A stretch of 64,000 nt of DNA from Mycolicibacterium sp. YH-1 (GTDB lineage: Bacteria > Actinomycetota > Actinomycetes > Mycobacteriales > Mycobacteriaceae): NCBI RefSeq assembly GCF_022557175.1, contig NZ_CP092915.1:248001-312000 (forward strand). Reading direction: 5' to 3'. The translations under genes and the position numbers were made by a program. The notes below the pieces were generated by a model. It saw only the letters and a program-made list of their open reading frames with translations. It was not told the origin of the DNA and searched no databases. Shown in pieces: positions 43,835 to 51,059 of the stretch (positions are counted from its first letter, which is position 1; every line of letters starts with the position of its first letter).

Positions 43835-44964
43835 TCGTCTGGGTGATCGCCGGTCTCCTCGGATTGGCGACGGGCCTGCGCATCGGCTGGGCACTGGTCA
43901 ACAAGCAGTCGCTCGTCAGCGCGGCCATGATCCTCGCGCTGGGCAGCCTGGGTACTGTCGCCGCCCTCAACTGGCAGCCGCTCACGCTGCTCATCGACAG
44001 CCTGCTGCGGTGGCCCAACGTGTCCATGGTGTTCAGCCAGGTGGCGTTGATCGCCTGTGCGGCCGGAAGTTGCGTGATGATCACGTCGGCGTCGTCGAGT
44101 CGAAAGCCGGCTCAGATACGGCGGATCGCGATCGTGCAGTACTCCGTCGCGTTGGTCATCGCGGCGCTGTCGCTGCTGACGTTCTTCACCTCGCCGCAAC
44201 AACCGGAGATGGCGCCTGAGGAATACCTGCGGCGCAACCTCGGGGCCGGGGGGACCGGGATGTCGTGGCTCCTGCCGCTGCTCTACGTGCTTCTGGCGTT
44301 GACGCTGGTGGCATGGGCGGGTGTCCGGCACTCCAACCGCACGCGACGGGGCCGCGCCCTGTTCCTGTTCACGCTCGGCATCGCCCTGATCGTCCTGGCG
44401 AGCGCGTTCTTCCTGCTCCGCGCCGTGGGCAACACGCGGTTCGTCGGAGTGGGCTCGGCGGCAACACTTCTCGGGTGCGCCATGTTGGTGGTGGCCGGTG
44501 GCTCGTTGCTGCCCAGCATCGAGGACTGGTTCGGGGCCCGCCGTGAACTGAAGACCATCCAGCCGCTGCTCAGCGAACTCAGTGTGCGGCATCCCAATAT
44601 CGGCATCGGCGTGCGTCCACGCGGCCCGCTGCTGTTCCGCGTCGCTGAGCAGATGTCGCTGATCTCCGACGCGCTCTACCTCGAGGCGACGGAAGTCCTC
44701 GAGGACGGGCAGGCGAATGAGACGCCGATGCGGGGCGCGTATGACGACGTGGACCCGGAGACGGCATCACCCGAGCTGCAGGCACGTCGAGTGGCCGAGT
44801 GGATACACGATGGGCGTGGCGCATCACGTGAGTCGGCAAACTCGAAGTTCCCCGGTCCCACTTGGCTGCGTCAACCATCGGGGTATTCCGACCGCGAGTG
44901 GATCCTGGCCATCGCCGATGAGTACAGAAAGCTGGATCAGGCAGTCGGGGTTGCCGCGCAATAA
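43831..44964 (+). CDS. MAB_1171c-type polytopic membrane protein
   Basis: A 377-residue protein with about seven membrane segments in the first 235 residues and a cytoplasmic C-terminal domain (about 240-377: VRHPNIGIGVRPRGPLLFRV, LYLEATEVLEDG, YSDREWILAIADEYRKLD). This matches the MAB_1171c family, usually encoded next to an ImmA/IrrE peptidase. TTG 43831 overlaps the peptidase stop (TTGA) behind GGAGAGG. The pair may form a membrane sensor that releases or activates the peptidase; that is inference from repeated co-occurrence. Confidence 0.82.
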   Translation: MIVWVIAGLLGLATGLRIGWALVNKQSLVSAAMILALGSLGTVAALNWQPLTLLIDSLLRWPNVSMVFSQVALIACAAGSCVMITSASSSRKPAQIRRIAIVQYSVALVIAALSLLTFFTSPQQPEMAPEEYLRRNLGAGGTGMSWLLPLLYVLLALTLVAWAGVRHSNRTRRGRALFLFTLGIALIVLASAFFLLRAVGNTRFVGVGSAATLLGCAMLVVAGGSLLPSIEDWFGARRELKTIQPLLSELSVRHPNIGIGVRPRGPLLFRVAEQMSLISDALYLEATEVLEDGQANETPMRGAYDDVDPETASPELQARRVAEWIHDGRGASRESANSKFPGPTWLRQPSGYSDREWILAIADEYRKLDQAVGVAAQ

Positions 44965-44984
44965 ATAACGCGGCAGTCAATTTT

Positions 44985-45012
44985 CGCCAGGTGCAACAGT
45001 CTGCACCCGGCG
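44985..45012. terminator. Hairpin between convergent membrane-protein and espR genes
   Basis: An 11-base-pair stem with one mismatch (CGCC-A-GGTGCA pairing with TGCACC-C-GGCG) around a 6-base loop, placed between two convergent stops 20 bases and 2 bases away. There is no T-run on either strand. It probably ends both transcripts. Confidence 0.55.
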
Positions 45013-45014
45013 GG

Positions 45015-45413
45015 CTAATCGTCCAGGTGCTCTTGACGACGGAGTTCGTCGACCTTCTCGACCAGGTCCTGCTTGGCCTCGGGGGACAGGCCCACGGTAC
45101 GCGCCGCAATACGTCGGATGCCCTCGTCGCGCATACCGGCGAGCCACGTCAGCTCCTTGTCGAGCTTCTCGTAGTACTCGTCGTCGGTGAAGTAAGCGGG
45201 CTTGATGCGGAAGAAGTTGGCAAGTGCGGCCATGGTGGCGACCGACGGGTTGGTCCGGTTGCCTGAACGCAGCTGCGACAGGTACGGCGCCGACATCGTG
45301 ACGCCTTCGGCCTTGAGTGCAGCAATCACCTCGGCCGACGTGTGCGGGCCGCGTCCGGGCGGGTAAACCGTGTCAAAGAGGCGGTTTAGCCGGGCGGCAA
45401 ACGTCATGCTCAT
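45015..45413 (-). CDS. espR: Nucleoid-associated regulator EspR
   Basis: A 132-residue protein, the same length and largely the same sequence as M. tuberculosis EspR. It has an XRE-like helix-turn-helix (about 27-55: TSAEVIAALKAEGVTMSAPY, LSQLRSGNRTNPS) and a C-terminal dimerisation helix pair (about 90-130). EspR binds many promoters, including the espACD operon for ESX-1 secretion, and bridges DNA. ATG 45413 gives MSMTF; the rest of the upstream reading frame is not needed. It is followed by a hairpin and preceded by a 470-base gap. Confidence 0.95.
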   Translation of the reverse strand: MSMTFAARLNRLFDTVYPPGRGPHTSAEVIAALKAEGVTMSAPYLSQLRSGNRTNPSVATMAALANFFRIKPAYFTDDEYYEKLDKELTWLAGMRDEGIRRIAARTVGLSPEAKQDLVEKVDELRRQEHLDD

Positions 45414-45883
45414 CGTGAATCCTCCACTTAGCGTTACAGGCGGGCGTCTATCTGGACGTATTTGCTGATCATCGTAGCGAGTGATAGCACTGCCGCCAAG
45501 TGCAAACCACCGAAAACTCGCTGCCGCCCTTCGGCGGGACCCGCCGGAAAGCCATCTAGCTGCGGCTTTTCGGGGCGCCGTTCCGGACGACATGGGACGA
45601 GTGCAAGCAAATACTGACGCGCGAGTTGTTTTGCCAACCTCGACGGCTGCGACGACTGGGTCTGGGGTGGCCCCTGGTGCACTCCCGGCTACCGAACTGC
45701 GGCGACCTCGATCCCCGGGTCGTGATTTGCTCACGAACTTAACGGTTCCTGCACGCAGTAGCTGTATCTGCGGCCGTCGTGCGCTGGCCTGGGTCGCCCG
45801 ATGGCCGCGGCGCGCGGTGCCCGTCCCGCGTCCGGGTAACCAATCCCCTCGGACATTGATTCTGGCGACGAGCGGCGGTGGCG
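45414..45883. other. 470-base gap upstream of espR without a recognisable gene
   Basis: I find no gene with a ribosome binding site and plausible composition here. Its AT content is locally higher near 45440-45500, directly before espR, and it probably holds the espR promoter and EspR autoregulatory sites. In M. tuberculosis another gene (Rv3848) lies between the Rv3847 and espR homologues; here I cannot see one, so it is either lost or never present. Confidence 0.5.
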
Positions 45884-46417
45884 CTATGCCGCGAGCAGCA
45901 TCGCCAGGATCGCGGTATCCGGGTGACTGATCGGATCGACGCCCACCCGACTGATCATCGATGTGATGGTGCCGTCCGACTCGGCCTCGACCCATGCGGC
46001 GCGGTGCTCCAGGCCGAGGTGCGGCAGCCCGGGCAGCAGCACGCACCCCGATGCGGCGCCGCTGCACTCGGGCAGCGACGGCGTCGTCTCCGAAGGAGGA
46101 TGAAGCATCAGCAGCGCCGGCGGTTGATGGTCGGCGAAATATCCGGGAGGGAGGGCGAACTCACCTATCACCGGACCCTCGGCCAGGACCAGTCCGACGG
46201 TGCCGGGCGAAGGTGCGTCGGGCAGCTCCTCGCGAACACCGAAGATGGTCGTGGTCGCCAGCAGCCCGGGAAGTGACGCGACCCTGACGGCGACGATGAG
46301 CAGCTGGGCCCATTCCTTGGTCGAATCCGGCCAACGGCCGGAGACCACGAAACCCTTGAGAGACCCACCCGAGTGGAAGGGGGAGATCTCCACGGCCTTG
46401 CCGGAACCCGTATCCAT
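45884..46417 (-). CDS. Conserved mycobacterial protein, Rv3847 homologue
   Basis: A 177-residue protein, the same length as Rv3847 and in the same place after sodA. It has no signal peptide or membrane helix. Hydrophobic strands (AQLLIVAVRVASLPGLLATT and VGLVLAEGPVIGEFALPPGY) suggest a compact alpha/beta domain. No catalytic motif is visible. ATG 46417 is chosen by length. A strong hairpin lies between sodA and this gene, so it may need its own promoter. Confidence 0.83.
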   Translation of the reverse strand: MDTGSGKAVEISPFHSGGSLKGFVVSGRWPDSTKEWAQLLIVAVRVASLPGLLATTTIFGVREELPDAPSPGTVGLVLAEGPVIGEFALPPGYFADHQPPALLMLHPPSETTPSLPECSGAASGCVLLPGLPHLGLEHRAAWVEAESDGTITSMISRVGVDPISHPDTAILAMLLAA

Positions 46418-46548
46418 ATCGCCTCCGTTCTCGGCGCCTGGCGACTGCCCCGACACGGCTGTGGGTCGATCCCGTCAGCATGCGGCAGGGGTGGCTGGCA
46501 CGCAAGAGGACACGACTGCCAGCGCGACGCGAATGTGCGCACACGCGA

Positions 46549-46583
46549 GAAGGGCGCCGTGCGCGATGCGCACGACGCCCTTC
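46549..46583 (-). terminator. Strong hairpin terminator after sodA
   Basis: The stem GAAGGGCG-CGTGCG / CGCACG-CGCCCTTC (one bulge-type mismatch, 4-base loop) lies 22 bases after the sodA stop on the minus strand. It has about 15 paired bases. It lacks a T-tract, as is common in mycobacteria. Confidence 0.8.
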
Positions 46584-46605
46584 TGCAGAGGAACTGTGGG
46601 TCGGG

Positions 46606-47229
46606 TCAGCCGAAGATGAGCCCGTTGGTCTTCGAGGTCGCCTGGGCGTACCGGTTCTGAACGTCCTCCCAGTTGACGACATTCCAGAACGCCTTGACGT
46701 AATCGGCCTTCACGTTCTTGTACTGCAGGTAGTAGGCGTGCTCCCACATGTCGACCTGCAGCAGCGGGATGATGCCGAGCGGCACGTTGGCCTGCTGGTC
46801 GTACAGCTGGAAGGTGAGCAGCCGGTCGCCGAGGCTGTCGTAGCCCAGCACGGCCCACCCCGAACCCTGCAGGCCGTTGGCGGCGGCGGTGAACTGCGCC
46901 CGGAACTTGTCGAACGAGCCGAACTGGTCGTCGATGGCCGCGGCCAGATCACCCGTCGGCTTGTCGCCACCGTTAGGCGACAGGTTCTTCCACCAGATCG
47001 AGTGGTTGACGTGGCCACCGAGGTGGAAGGCCAGGTTCTTCTCGTTGAGGAAGATGGCGGCGTGGTCGCCCTCGCCGCGCGCCTCATCGAGCTTCGCGAT
47101 GGCGTCGTTGAGCCCCTTCACATAGGTGGCGTGGTGCTTGCTGTGGTGGATCTCGTTGATCTGACCGGAGATATGCGGTTCCAGCGCACCGTAGTCGTAA
47201 TCCAACTCCGGCAATGTGTACTCAGCCAC
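46606..47229 (-). CDS. sodA: Superoxide dismutase SodA, manganese-type
   Basis: A 207-residue Fe/Mn superoxide dismutase that converts superoxide to oxygen and peroxide. Metal ligands are His28 (HHSKHH), His76 (GGHVNH), Asp160 and His164 (DMWEH). Residue 145 is Gln; the M. tuberculosis iron enzyme has His there and Gln is associated with manganese, so this is predicted to use manganese as in fast-growing mycobacteria. There is no signal peptide; mycobacterial SodA is found outside the cell despite that. ATG 47229 follows AAGGAAA. The upstream gap has short direct repeats. Confidence 0.96.
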   Translation of the reverse strand: MAEYTLPELDYDYGALEPHISGQINEIHHSKHHATYVKGLNDAIAKLDEARGEGDHAAIFLNEKNLAFHLGGHVNHSIWWKNLSPNGGDKPTGDLAAAIDDQFGSFDKFRAQFTAAANGLQGSGWAVLGYDSLGDRLLTFQLYDQQANVPLGIIPLLQVDMWEHAYYLQYKNVKADYVKAFWNVVNWEDVQNRYAQATSKTNGLIFG

Positions 47230-47244
47230 AGGTTTCCTTCCCTA

Positions 47245-47333
47245 GGTGTTTCGGTGGAGCGCGGTGTTTCGATGGAGCGTGGTCCTACAAGAGATCCGCA
47301 AGATTCGGTCCCTCAAGATCATCCCTCAAGATC
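47245..47333. repeat. Two sets of short direct repeats in the sodA upstream region
   Basis: An 18-base unit GGTGTTTCGGTGGAGCGC (47245-47262) is repeated at 47263-47280 with two changes. Further upstream of sodA a 12-base unit TCCCTCAAGATC occurs at 47309-47320 and again at 47322-47333. The sets lie 16 and 80 bases from the sodA start. They may be regulator-binding sites or simple duplications. Confidence 0.7.
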
Positions 47334-47411
47334 GCTGTCCACCTTGCTCCATGCCTGCGCGCACCGCAAGGACGCGTGCGCGTACCGAACGTGTACCCGG
47401 GCCGGGGGGAG

Positions 47412-47570
47412 TTAGAACAGGATGATGAGTGCGAGTACGCCGAGCAGGACGAGTGCGATGACGCTTGCTCGCATGAAAGCCATCAACTGGCTGCGCGTGT
47501 AGACGTGCGCGGAGGAGTTCCACTCGGATGGGGGCATGGCCGGATTCGGGCCCAGCGGGTGAGATGCCAT
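47412..47570 (-). CDS. Small 52-residue single-pass membrane protein
   Basis: A 52-residue protein from ATG 47570: a hydrophilic N-terminal half (MASHPLGPNPAMPPSEW, then YTRSQLMAFMR) and a C-terminal membrane helix (SVIALVLLGVLALIILF) that ends the protein. AGGAG lies 7 bases before the ATG, which supports expression. The N-terminus is probably cytoplasmic. I do not recognise a family. It lies upstream of sodA on the same strand with a 182-base gap. Confidence 0.72.
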   Translation of the reverse strand: MASHPLGPNPAMPPSEWNSSAHVYTRSQLMAFMRASVIALVLLGVLALIILF

Positions 47571-47859
47571 CACGAACTCCTGACCAGCACGATCAATATT
47601 GTCCCTCGCGTGAGATCTGTCACAGCCTGCGTTGGTGACGACGATCATAGCCCCCGGTTGCCCAACCGTGAAAATCGCGTTCCACGCGCCCTCCGGGGGT
47701 CGCGGATCGGCCAGTTTCGGCGGCGGCCACGGGGGCTATTCAGGGGAGGAGCGAGATGCGACCACGGTGCGCGAAAGTCCTCGAGTTCCTCCGTCGTGCC
47801 CGCCATGTTCGCTCACCGGCTTGATCACCTGTTGATCACCGGCCCGTGAGTGGGTCCGG

Positions 47860-47958
47860 TTATCCACAGTCAATTTCGGATGCGCGACGGATTCCGCGGT
47901 TCAGGCCGTGTTCGGGCTTTCGCCGGCCTGTGGATGAACCTGTGGAAACTGTGGATAG
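47860..47958. other. Cluster of DnaA-box-like nonamers in a 511-base gene-free gap
   Basis: The 47571-48081 gap has no gene I can support. It contains a perfect DnaA box TTATCCACA (47860-47868) and three related reverse nonamers, TGTGGATGA (47929-47937), TGTGGAAAC (47941-47949) and TGTGGATAG (47950-47958). Two copies of TTGATCACC (47821-47829, 47832-47840) lie just upstream. It is not near dnaA or dnaN, so I do not call it oriC; a DnaA-titrating or DnaA-regulated site is possible. Confidence 0.5.
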
Positions 47959-48081
47959 TCCAACCATTGCTAGGAGACGCGGGTGCGTGCGCCCGTCGCG
48001 CATGCCAGCATGGTTGGGACGGATCGCAACCGCGGGATCCGCAGAGGATGAGGCCCCTGGTGGCCGGATCGGACGAGGTTG

Positions 48082-48423
48082 ATGGATGACGTCGAGGTCG
48101 GGCAGGCGGAGGTCGCCGACGTTCCGATGACATTTGACCAGTCGGTGGTTCTTCTGGACGTTCGCGAGGACGACGAGTGGCAGCGCGGTCACGTGGCCGG
48201 TGCGCAGCACATCCCGATGGGTGAGGTGCCCGCTCGCCTCGCCGAGATCGACAACGGGGCGACGCTGTATGTGGTGTGCCACGCGGGAGGCCGATCGCAA
48301 CGTGTTGCGCAGTATTTGGTTCGCAACGGGTACGAAGCGCTCAACGTCAGCGGTGGAATGCTCGCCTGGGCCGGACTCGGCCGGCCTGTGGTCACCGACG
48401 ACGGCGGCGTCGGCACGGTCTGA
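48082..48423 (+). CDS. Rhodanese-like domain protein
   Basis: A 113-residue single rhodanese domain with the active-site loop CHAGGRS (Cys about residue 73) and the DVREDDEW and GGMLAW signatures. It should transfer sulfur from a donor such as thiosulfate or act as a sulfur carrier or thiol sensor. ATG 48082 is used; GGACGAGG lies close upstream. It is 18 bases before the DUF4328 gene on the same strand, suggesting co-transcription. Confidence 0.88.
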   Translation: MDDVEVGQAEVADVPMTFDQSVVLLDVREDDEWQRGHVAGAQHIPMGEVPARLAEIDNGATLYVVCHAGGRSQRVAQYLVRNGYEALNVSGGMLAWAGLGRPVVTDDGGVGTV

Positions 48424-48441
48424 GGGTCGTAGGCTGGTCGC

Positions 48442-49539
48442 GTGATCCAGGTCTGTTCGCGGTGCGGCACGCGGTGGAACGTTCGCGACCGTCAGCGAAG
48501 TTGGTGCCCCCGGTGCCAAGGCACCCTGCAGGCACCCACCACTGATCCAGCAGAGCAGCAGTGGGGTCAGCGGCCCACCCCGAGTGCGGGTGGCGCACCG
48601 GCGAGGCTTCCCCAGGGGTTCCGATGGATCGCGGTTCGCCCCGGTGCCGCGCCTGCGCCACGCCGCGGCCCGCAGCCTTTGGGGCCCACCCCGCGTTACT
48701 CCGTCATACCGCGCTGGGGCCTGGTGGATCACTTCGATTCGCTCGATCAGCACGCCGCCGACGCCGCAGATGCGCGCAGCGGCCCCTCGGTCAGCATGGT
48801 CCGGACCGTCCTGCTGGTCACCGGCGTGCTCCTCGCACTGGCCGCGTTCATCCACCTGGTCCGGTATGTGCTGCTGCTGGTGAATCGGTCGATGCTGTTG
48901 CATCCGCTGGTGGCAGGCGTGGCCACCTGGCTGGGCGTCGCGCTGAGCGTGCTGGCCTCGTTCGCGGTGGTCGCCAGCGCGGTGGTGTTGACGAACTGGC
49001 TGATAGCGCGCCGCGCGGCGGCCTACGCCCTCAACGGTGCCATCGACCCGCGGTCGGGTTGGGAGATCCTCGCCGGCTGCGTGATACCGGTGGCCAACCT
49101 GCTGCTGGCGCCGCTCTACGTCATCGAGTTGGCGCGCGCTGAGGGCCGATTGTCGAGGCTGCGTCGTGACATCGCGGTCTGGTGGTGTGTCTGGGTGCTG
49201 AGCACGGCACTGATGGTGTGGTCGGTGGCGACCAGCTTCACCCGGGACGCCCAGGGCATCGCCGACAACACCGTCACCACGATCATCGCCTACCTCGCGG
49301 GCCTGGCCGCACTCATGCTCGCCGGACGGGTGTTCCTCGGTTTCGAGGCGAAGCCGGTCGACCGGCCGGCCAAGAGGTGGGTGATCGTCCCCGACGAGCA
49401 AGGCAACGTCCCCGGGCACCACAGAGCCACCAAGCGAGACAGTGCCCCCGAGCAGGAGAGCGCCCCCGAACAAGACAGCGTCCCCGACGAACAGTCGGAG
49501 GTACCGGCACCGCCTCGGCAGCGGGAACCGGTGGCCTAG
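48442..49539 (+). CDS. Zinc-ribbon DUF4328 membrane protein, Rv3843c homologue
   Basis: A 365-residue protein from GTG 48442. The N-terminal zinc ribbon has four cysteines (CSRCGTRW and CPRC), followed by a Pro/Gly-rich linker (about 30-95), a DUF4328 region with about six membrane helices (about 115-295) and a charged low-complexity tail with repeated [SA]-x-PEQ-[ED]-S. It corresponds by place to Rv3843c. Function unknown; the ribbon suggests a cytoplasmic metal- or nucleic-acid-binding module. glpQ1 starts 4 bases after its stop. Confidence 0.85.
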   Translation: MIQVCSRCGTRWNVRDRQRSWCPRCQGTLQAPTTDPAEQQWGQRPTPSAGGAPARLPQGFRWIAVRPGAAPAPRRGPQPLGPTPRYSVIPRWGLVDHFDSLDQHAADAADARSGPSVSMVRTVLLVTGVLLALAAFIHLVRYVLLLVNRSMLLHPLVAGVATWLGVALSVLASFAVVASAVVLTNWLIARRAAAYALNGAIDPRSGWEILAGCVIPVANLLLAPLYVIELARAEGRLSRLRRDIAVWWCVWVLSTALMVWSVATSFTRDAQGIADNTVTTIIAYLAGLAALMLAGRVFLGFEAKPVDRPAKRWVIVPDEQGNVPGHHRATKRDSAPEQESAPEQDSVPDEQSEVPAPPRQREPVA

Positions 49540-49543
49540 CCTC

Positions 49544-50380
49544 GTGAACTCGGGCGACGGCACCCTCGGTGGCCACCCCTTCGTGGTCGCGCACCGTGGT
49601 GCCTCCGCGGATCGCCCCGAGCACACCATCGCCGCCTACGAGCTGGCATTGCGTGAAGGTGCGGACGGTGTTGAGTGCGATGTCAGGCTCACCCGCGACG
49701 GCCATCTGGTCTGTGTGCACGACCGCCGGGTGGACCGGACGTCGACGGGCACTGGCCTGGTCAGCGATATGACATTGGCGCAACTGCGCGAATTCGATTA
49801 CGGCGCATGGCATTCCAGCAGTAAGGCGGGTGCCGGGATCGGCGACACCGGCCTGCTCACCCTCGATGACCTCATCGCGCTGGTGCTGGACTGGAACCGG
49901 CCCGTCAAGCTCTTCATCGAGACCAAGCACCCGGTGCGGTACGGCGCGCTCGTCGAGAGCAAGGTGCTGGCCATCCTGCACCGTTACGGCATCGCGTCGC
50001 CCGCGTCGGCAGATTTGTCCCGCGCCGTGGTGATGTCGTTCTCGGCGGCGGCCGTGTGGCGCATCCGCAGGGCGGCACCGATGCTGCCGACGGTGCTCCT
50101 CGGGGAGACATCGCGCTACCTCGGCGGTAGTGCGGCGACAACCGTCGGCGCCACGGCCGTCGGTCCCTCGATCGCCACACTGCGCGAGCACCCGGAGTTG
50201 GTGGATCGCGCTGCCGCCAACGGCAGGGCGCTGTACTGCTGGACGGTCGATCACTACGAGGACGTTCGATACTGCCGCGACGTCGGTGTGGCGTGGGTCG
50301 CCACCAACCATCCAGGACGAACCAAGGGCTGGCTGAACGAGGGTTTGACCGGAGCCGGCCTCGATCAGCCGGAGCCCTGA
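49544..50380 (+). CDS. glpQ1: Glycerophosphodiester phosphodiesterase GlpQ1
   Basis: A 278-residue TIM-barrel GDPD (274 in M. tuberculosis GlpQ1) that cleaves glycerophosphodiesters to glycerol-3-phosphate and an alcohol. Catalytic and metal residues are seen in VAHRGASADRPEHT, EGADGVECDVRLT and HDRRVDRTS. GTG 49544 starts directly after the upstream stop. There is no signal peptide, so it is probably cytoplasmic. It is read with the rhodanese and DUF4328 genes and converges with bfrB (15-base gap). Confidence 0.93.
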   Translation: MNSGDGTLGGHPFVVAHRGASADRPEHTIAAYELALREGADGVECDVRLTRDGHLVCVHDRRVDRTSTGTGLVSDMTLAQLREFDYGAWHSSSKAGAGIGDTGLLTLDDLIALVLDWNRPVKLFIETKHPVRYGALVESKVLAILHRYGIASPASADLSRAVVMSFSAAAVWRIRRAAPMLPTVLLGETSRYLGGSAATTVGATAVGPSIATLREHPELVDRAAANGRALYCWTVDHYEDVRYCRDVGVAWVATNHPGRTKGWLNEGLTGAGLDQPEP

Positions 50381-50395
50381 GGCACCTAGAGCGGG

Positions 50396-50941
50396 TTAGA
50401 GACTGCCGCCCGCGGCCTTTGGCGCCGACGGATCTGCGGTGCCCGTGGCGATCTCGCGTGCCACGAAGTCCTCGAGGTGGAAGACGTTGACGCCAGCGCG
50501 GTCGGCGACGCGGACCAGCGTGCTCATCAGGGCGACCTCCTCGACCTGCTCCTTGAGGAACCACTGGATGAACTGCTCGCCGAGGTAGTCGCCCTCATCG
50601 CGGGCCACCGCGGCCAGTCGCGTCAGCTGCTCGGTGACGGTGCGCTCCAGGTCGAGTGCCAGCTGAAGTGCCTCGCGTGGTGAGTCGAATGAGTTCCGGA
50701 CGGGATCGATGCCGGGGATCTCGACCTCGACGCCGCGGTCCATCAGATAGCGCACCAGCATCATGGCGTGATTGCGTTCCTCGACCGCCTGGGCGTAGAA
50801 GAGCTTGGCCAGTTGCGGGAGGTCTGCGCCGTCGAAGTGGACCGCAATCCCAATGTATTGCTGAGACGCGGTGAACTCGGCGCGGACCTGTTCCTGAAGC
50901 AGGTGGTGGAACTTGGTGTCGAGTGTCGTGACGTCATTCAT
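50396..50941 (-). CDS. bfrB: Ferritin BfrB
   Basis: A 181-residue non-haem ferritin, the same length as M. tuberculosis BfrB. The ferroxidase-centre residues are in QEQVRAEFTASQQY, AVEERNHAMM and EQVEEVALM. It assembles into a 24-subunit iron-storage shell and oxidises Fe(II). ATG 50941 is chosen by length; an ATG 9 bases upstream is in frame. Two IdeR-type boxes overlap just upstream (50980-51013), fitting the known activation of bfrB by iron-loaded IdeR. Confidence 0.95.
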   Translation of the reverse strand: MNDVTTLDTKFHHLLQEQVRAEFTASQQYIGIAVHFDGADLPQLAKLFYAQAVEERNHAMMLVRYLMDRGVEVEIPGIDPVRNSFDSPREALQLALDLERTVTEQLTRLAAVARDEGDYLGEQFIQWFLKEQVEEVALMSTLVRVADRAGVNVFHLEDFVAREIATGTADPSAPKAAGGSL

Positions 50942-50979
50942 GAGACACACGATAGGGCAGCTCAGAAGGGGTTGTCATC

Positions 50980-51013
50980 AAAGGTATGCCTTATTCAGGC
51001 AAGCTTTCCCTAA
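50980..51013 (-). promoter_or_regulatory. Two overlapping IdeR-type iron boxes before bfrB
   Basis: Read on the minus strand, TTAGGGAAAGCTTGCCTGA (50995-51013 complement) matches the IdeR consensus TTAGGTTAGGCTAACCTAA at about 13 of 19 positions, and the adjacent 50980-50998 matches at about 10. The centres are 15 bases apart. Tandem weak boxes 40-70 bases before the start are the known arrangement for IdeR-activated bfrB. Confidence 0.7.
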
Positions 51014-51059
51014 CTGAGTCCAGCCTATCCTTGACTACGCAAATGTGTTTGCTGGACGA

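Noticed and set aside
47860..47958. Calling the DnaA-box cluster an origin of replication
   Set aside because: No dnaA, dnaN, recF or AT-rich unwinding element is nearby, so only a DnaA-site cluster can be supported.
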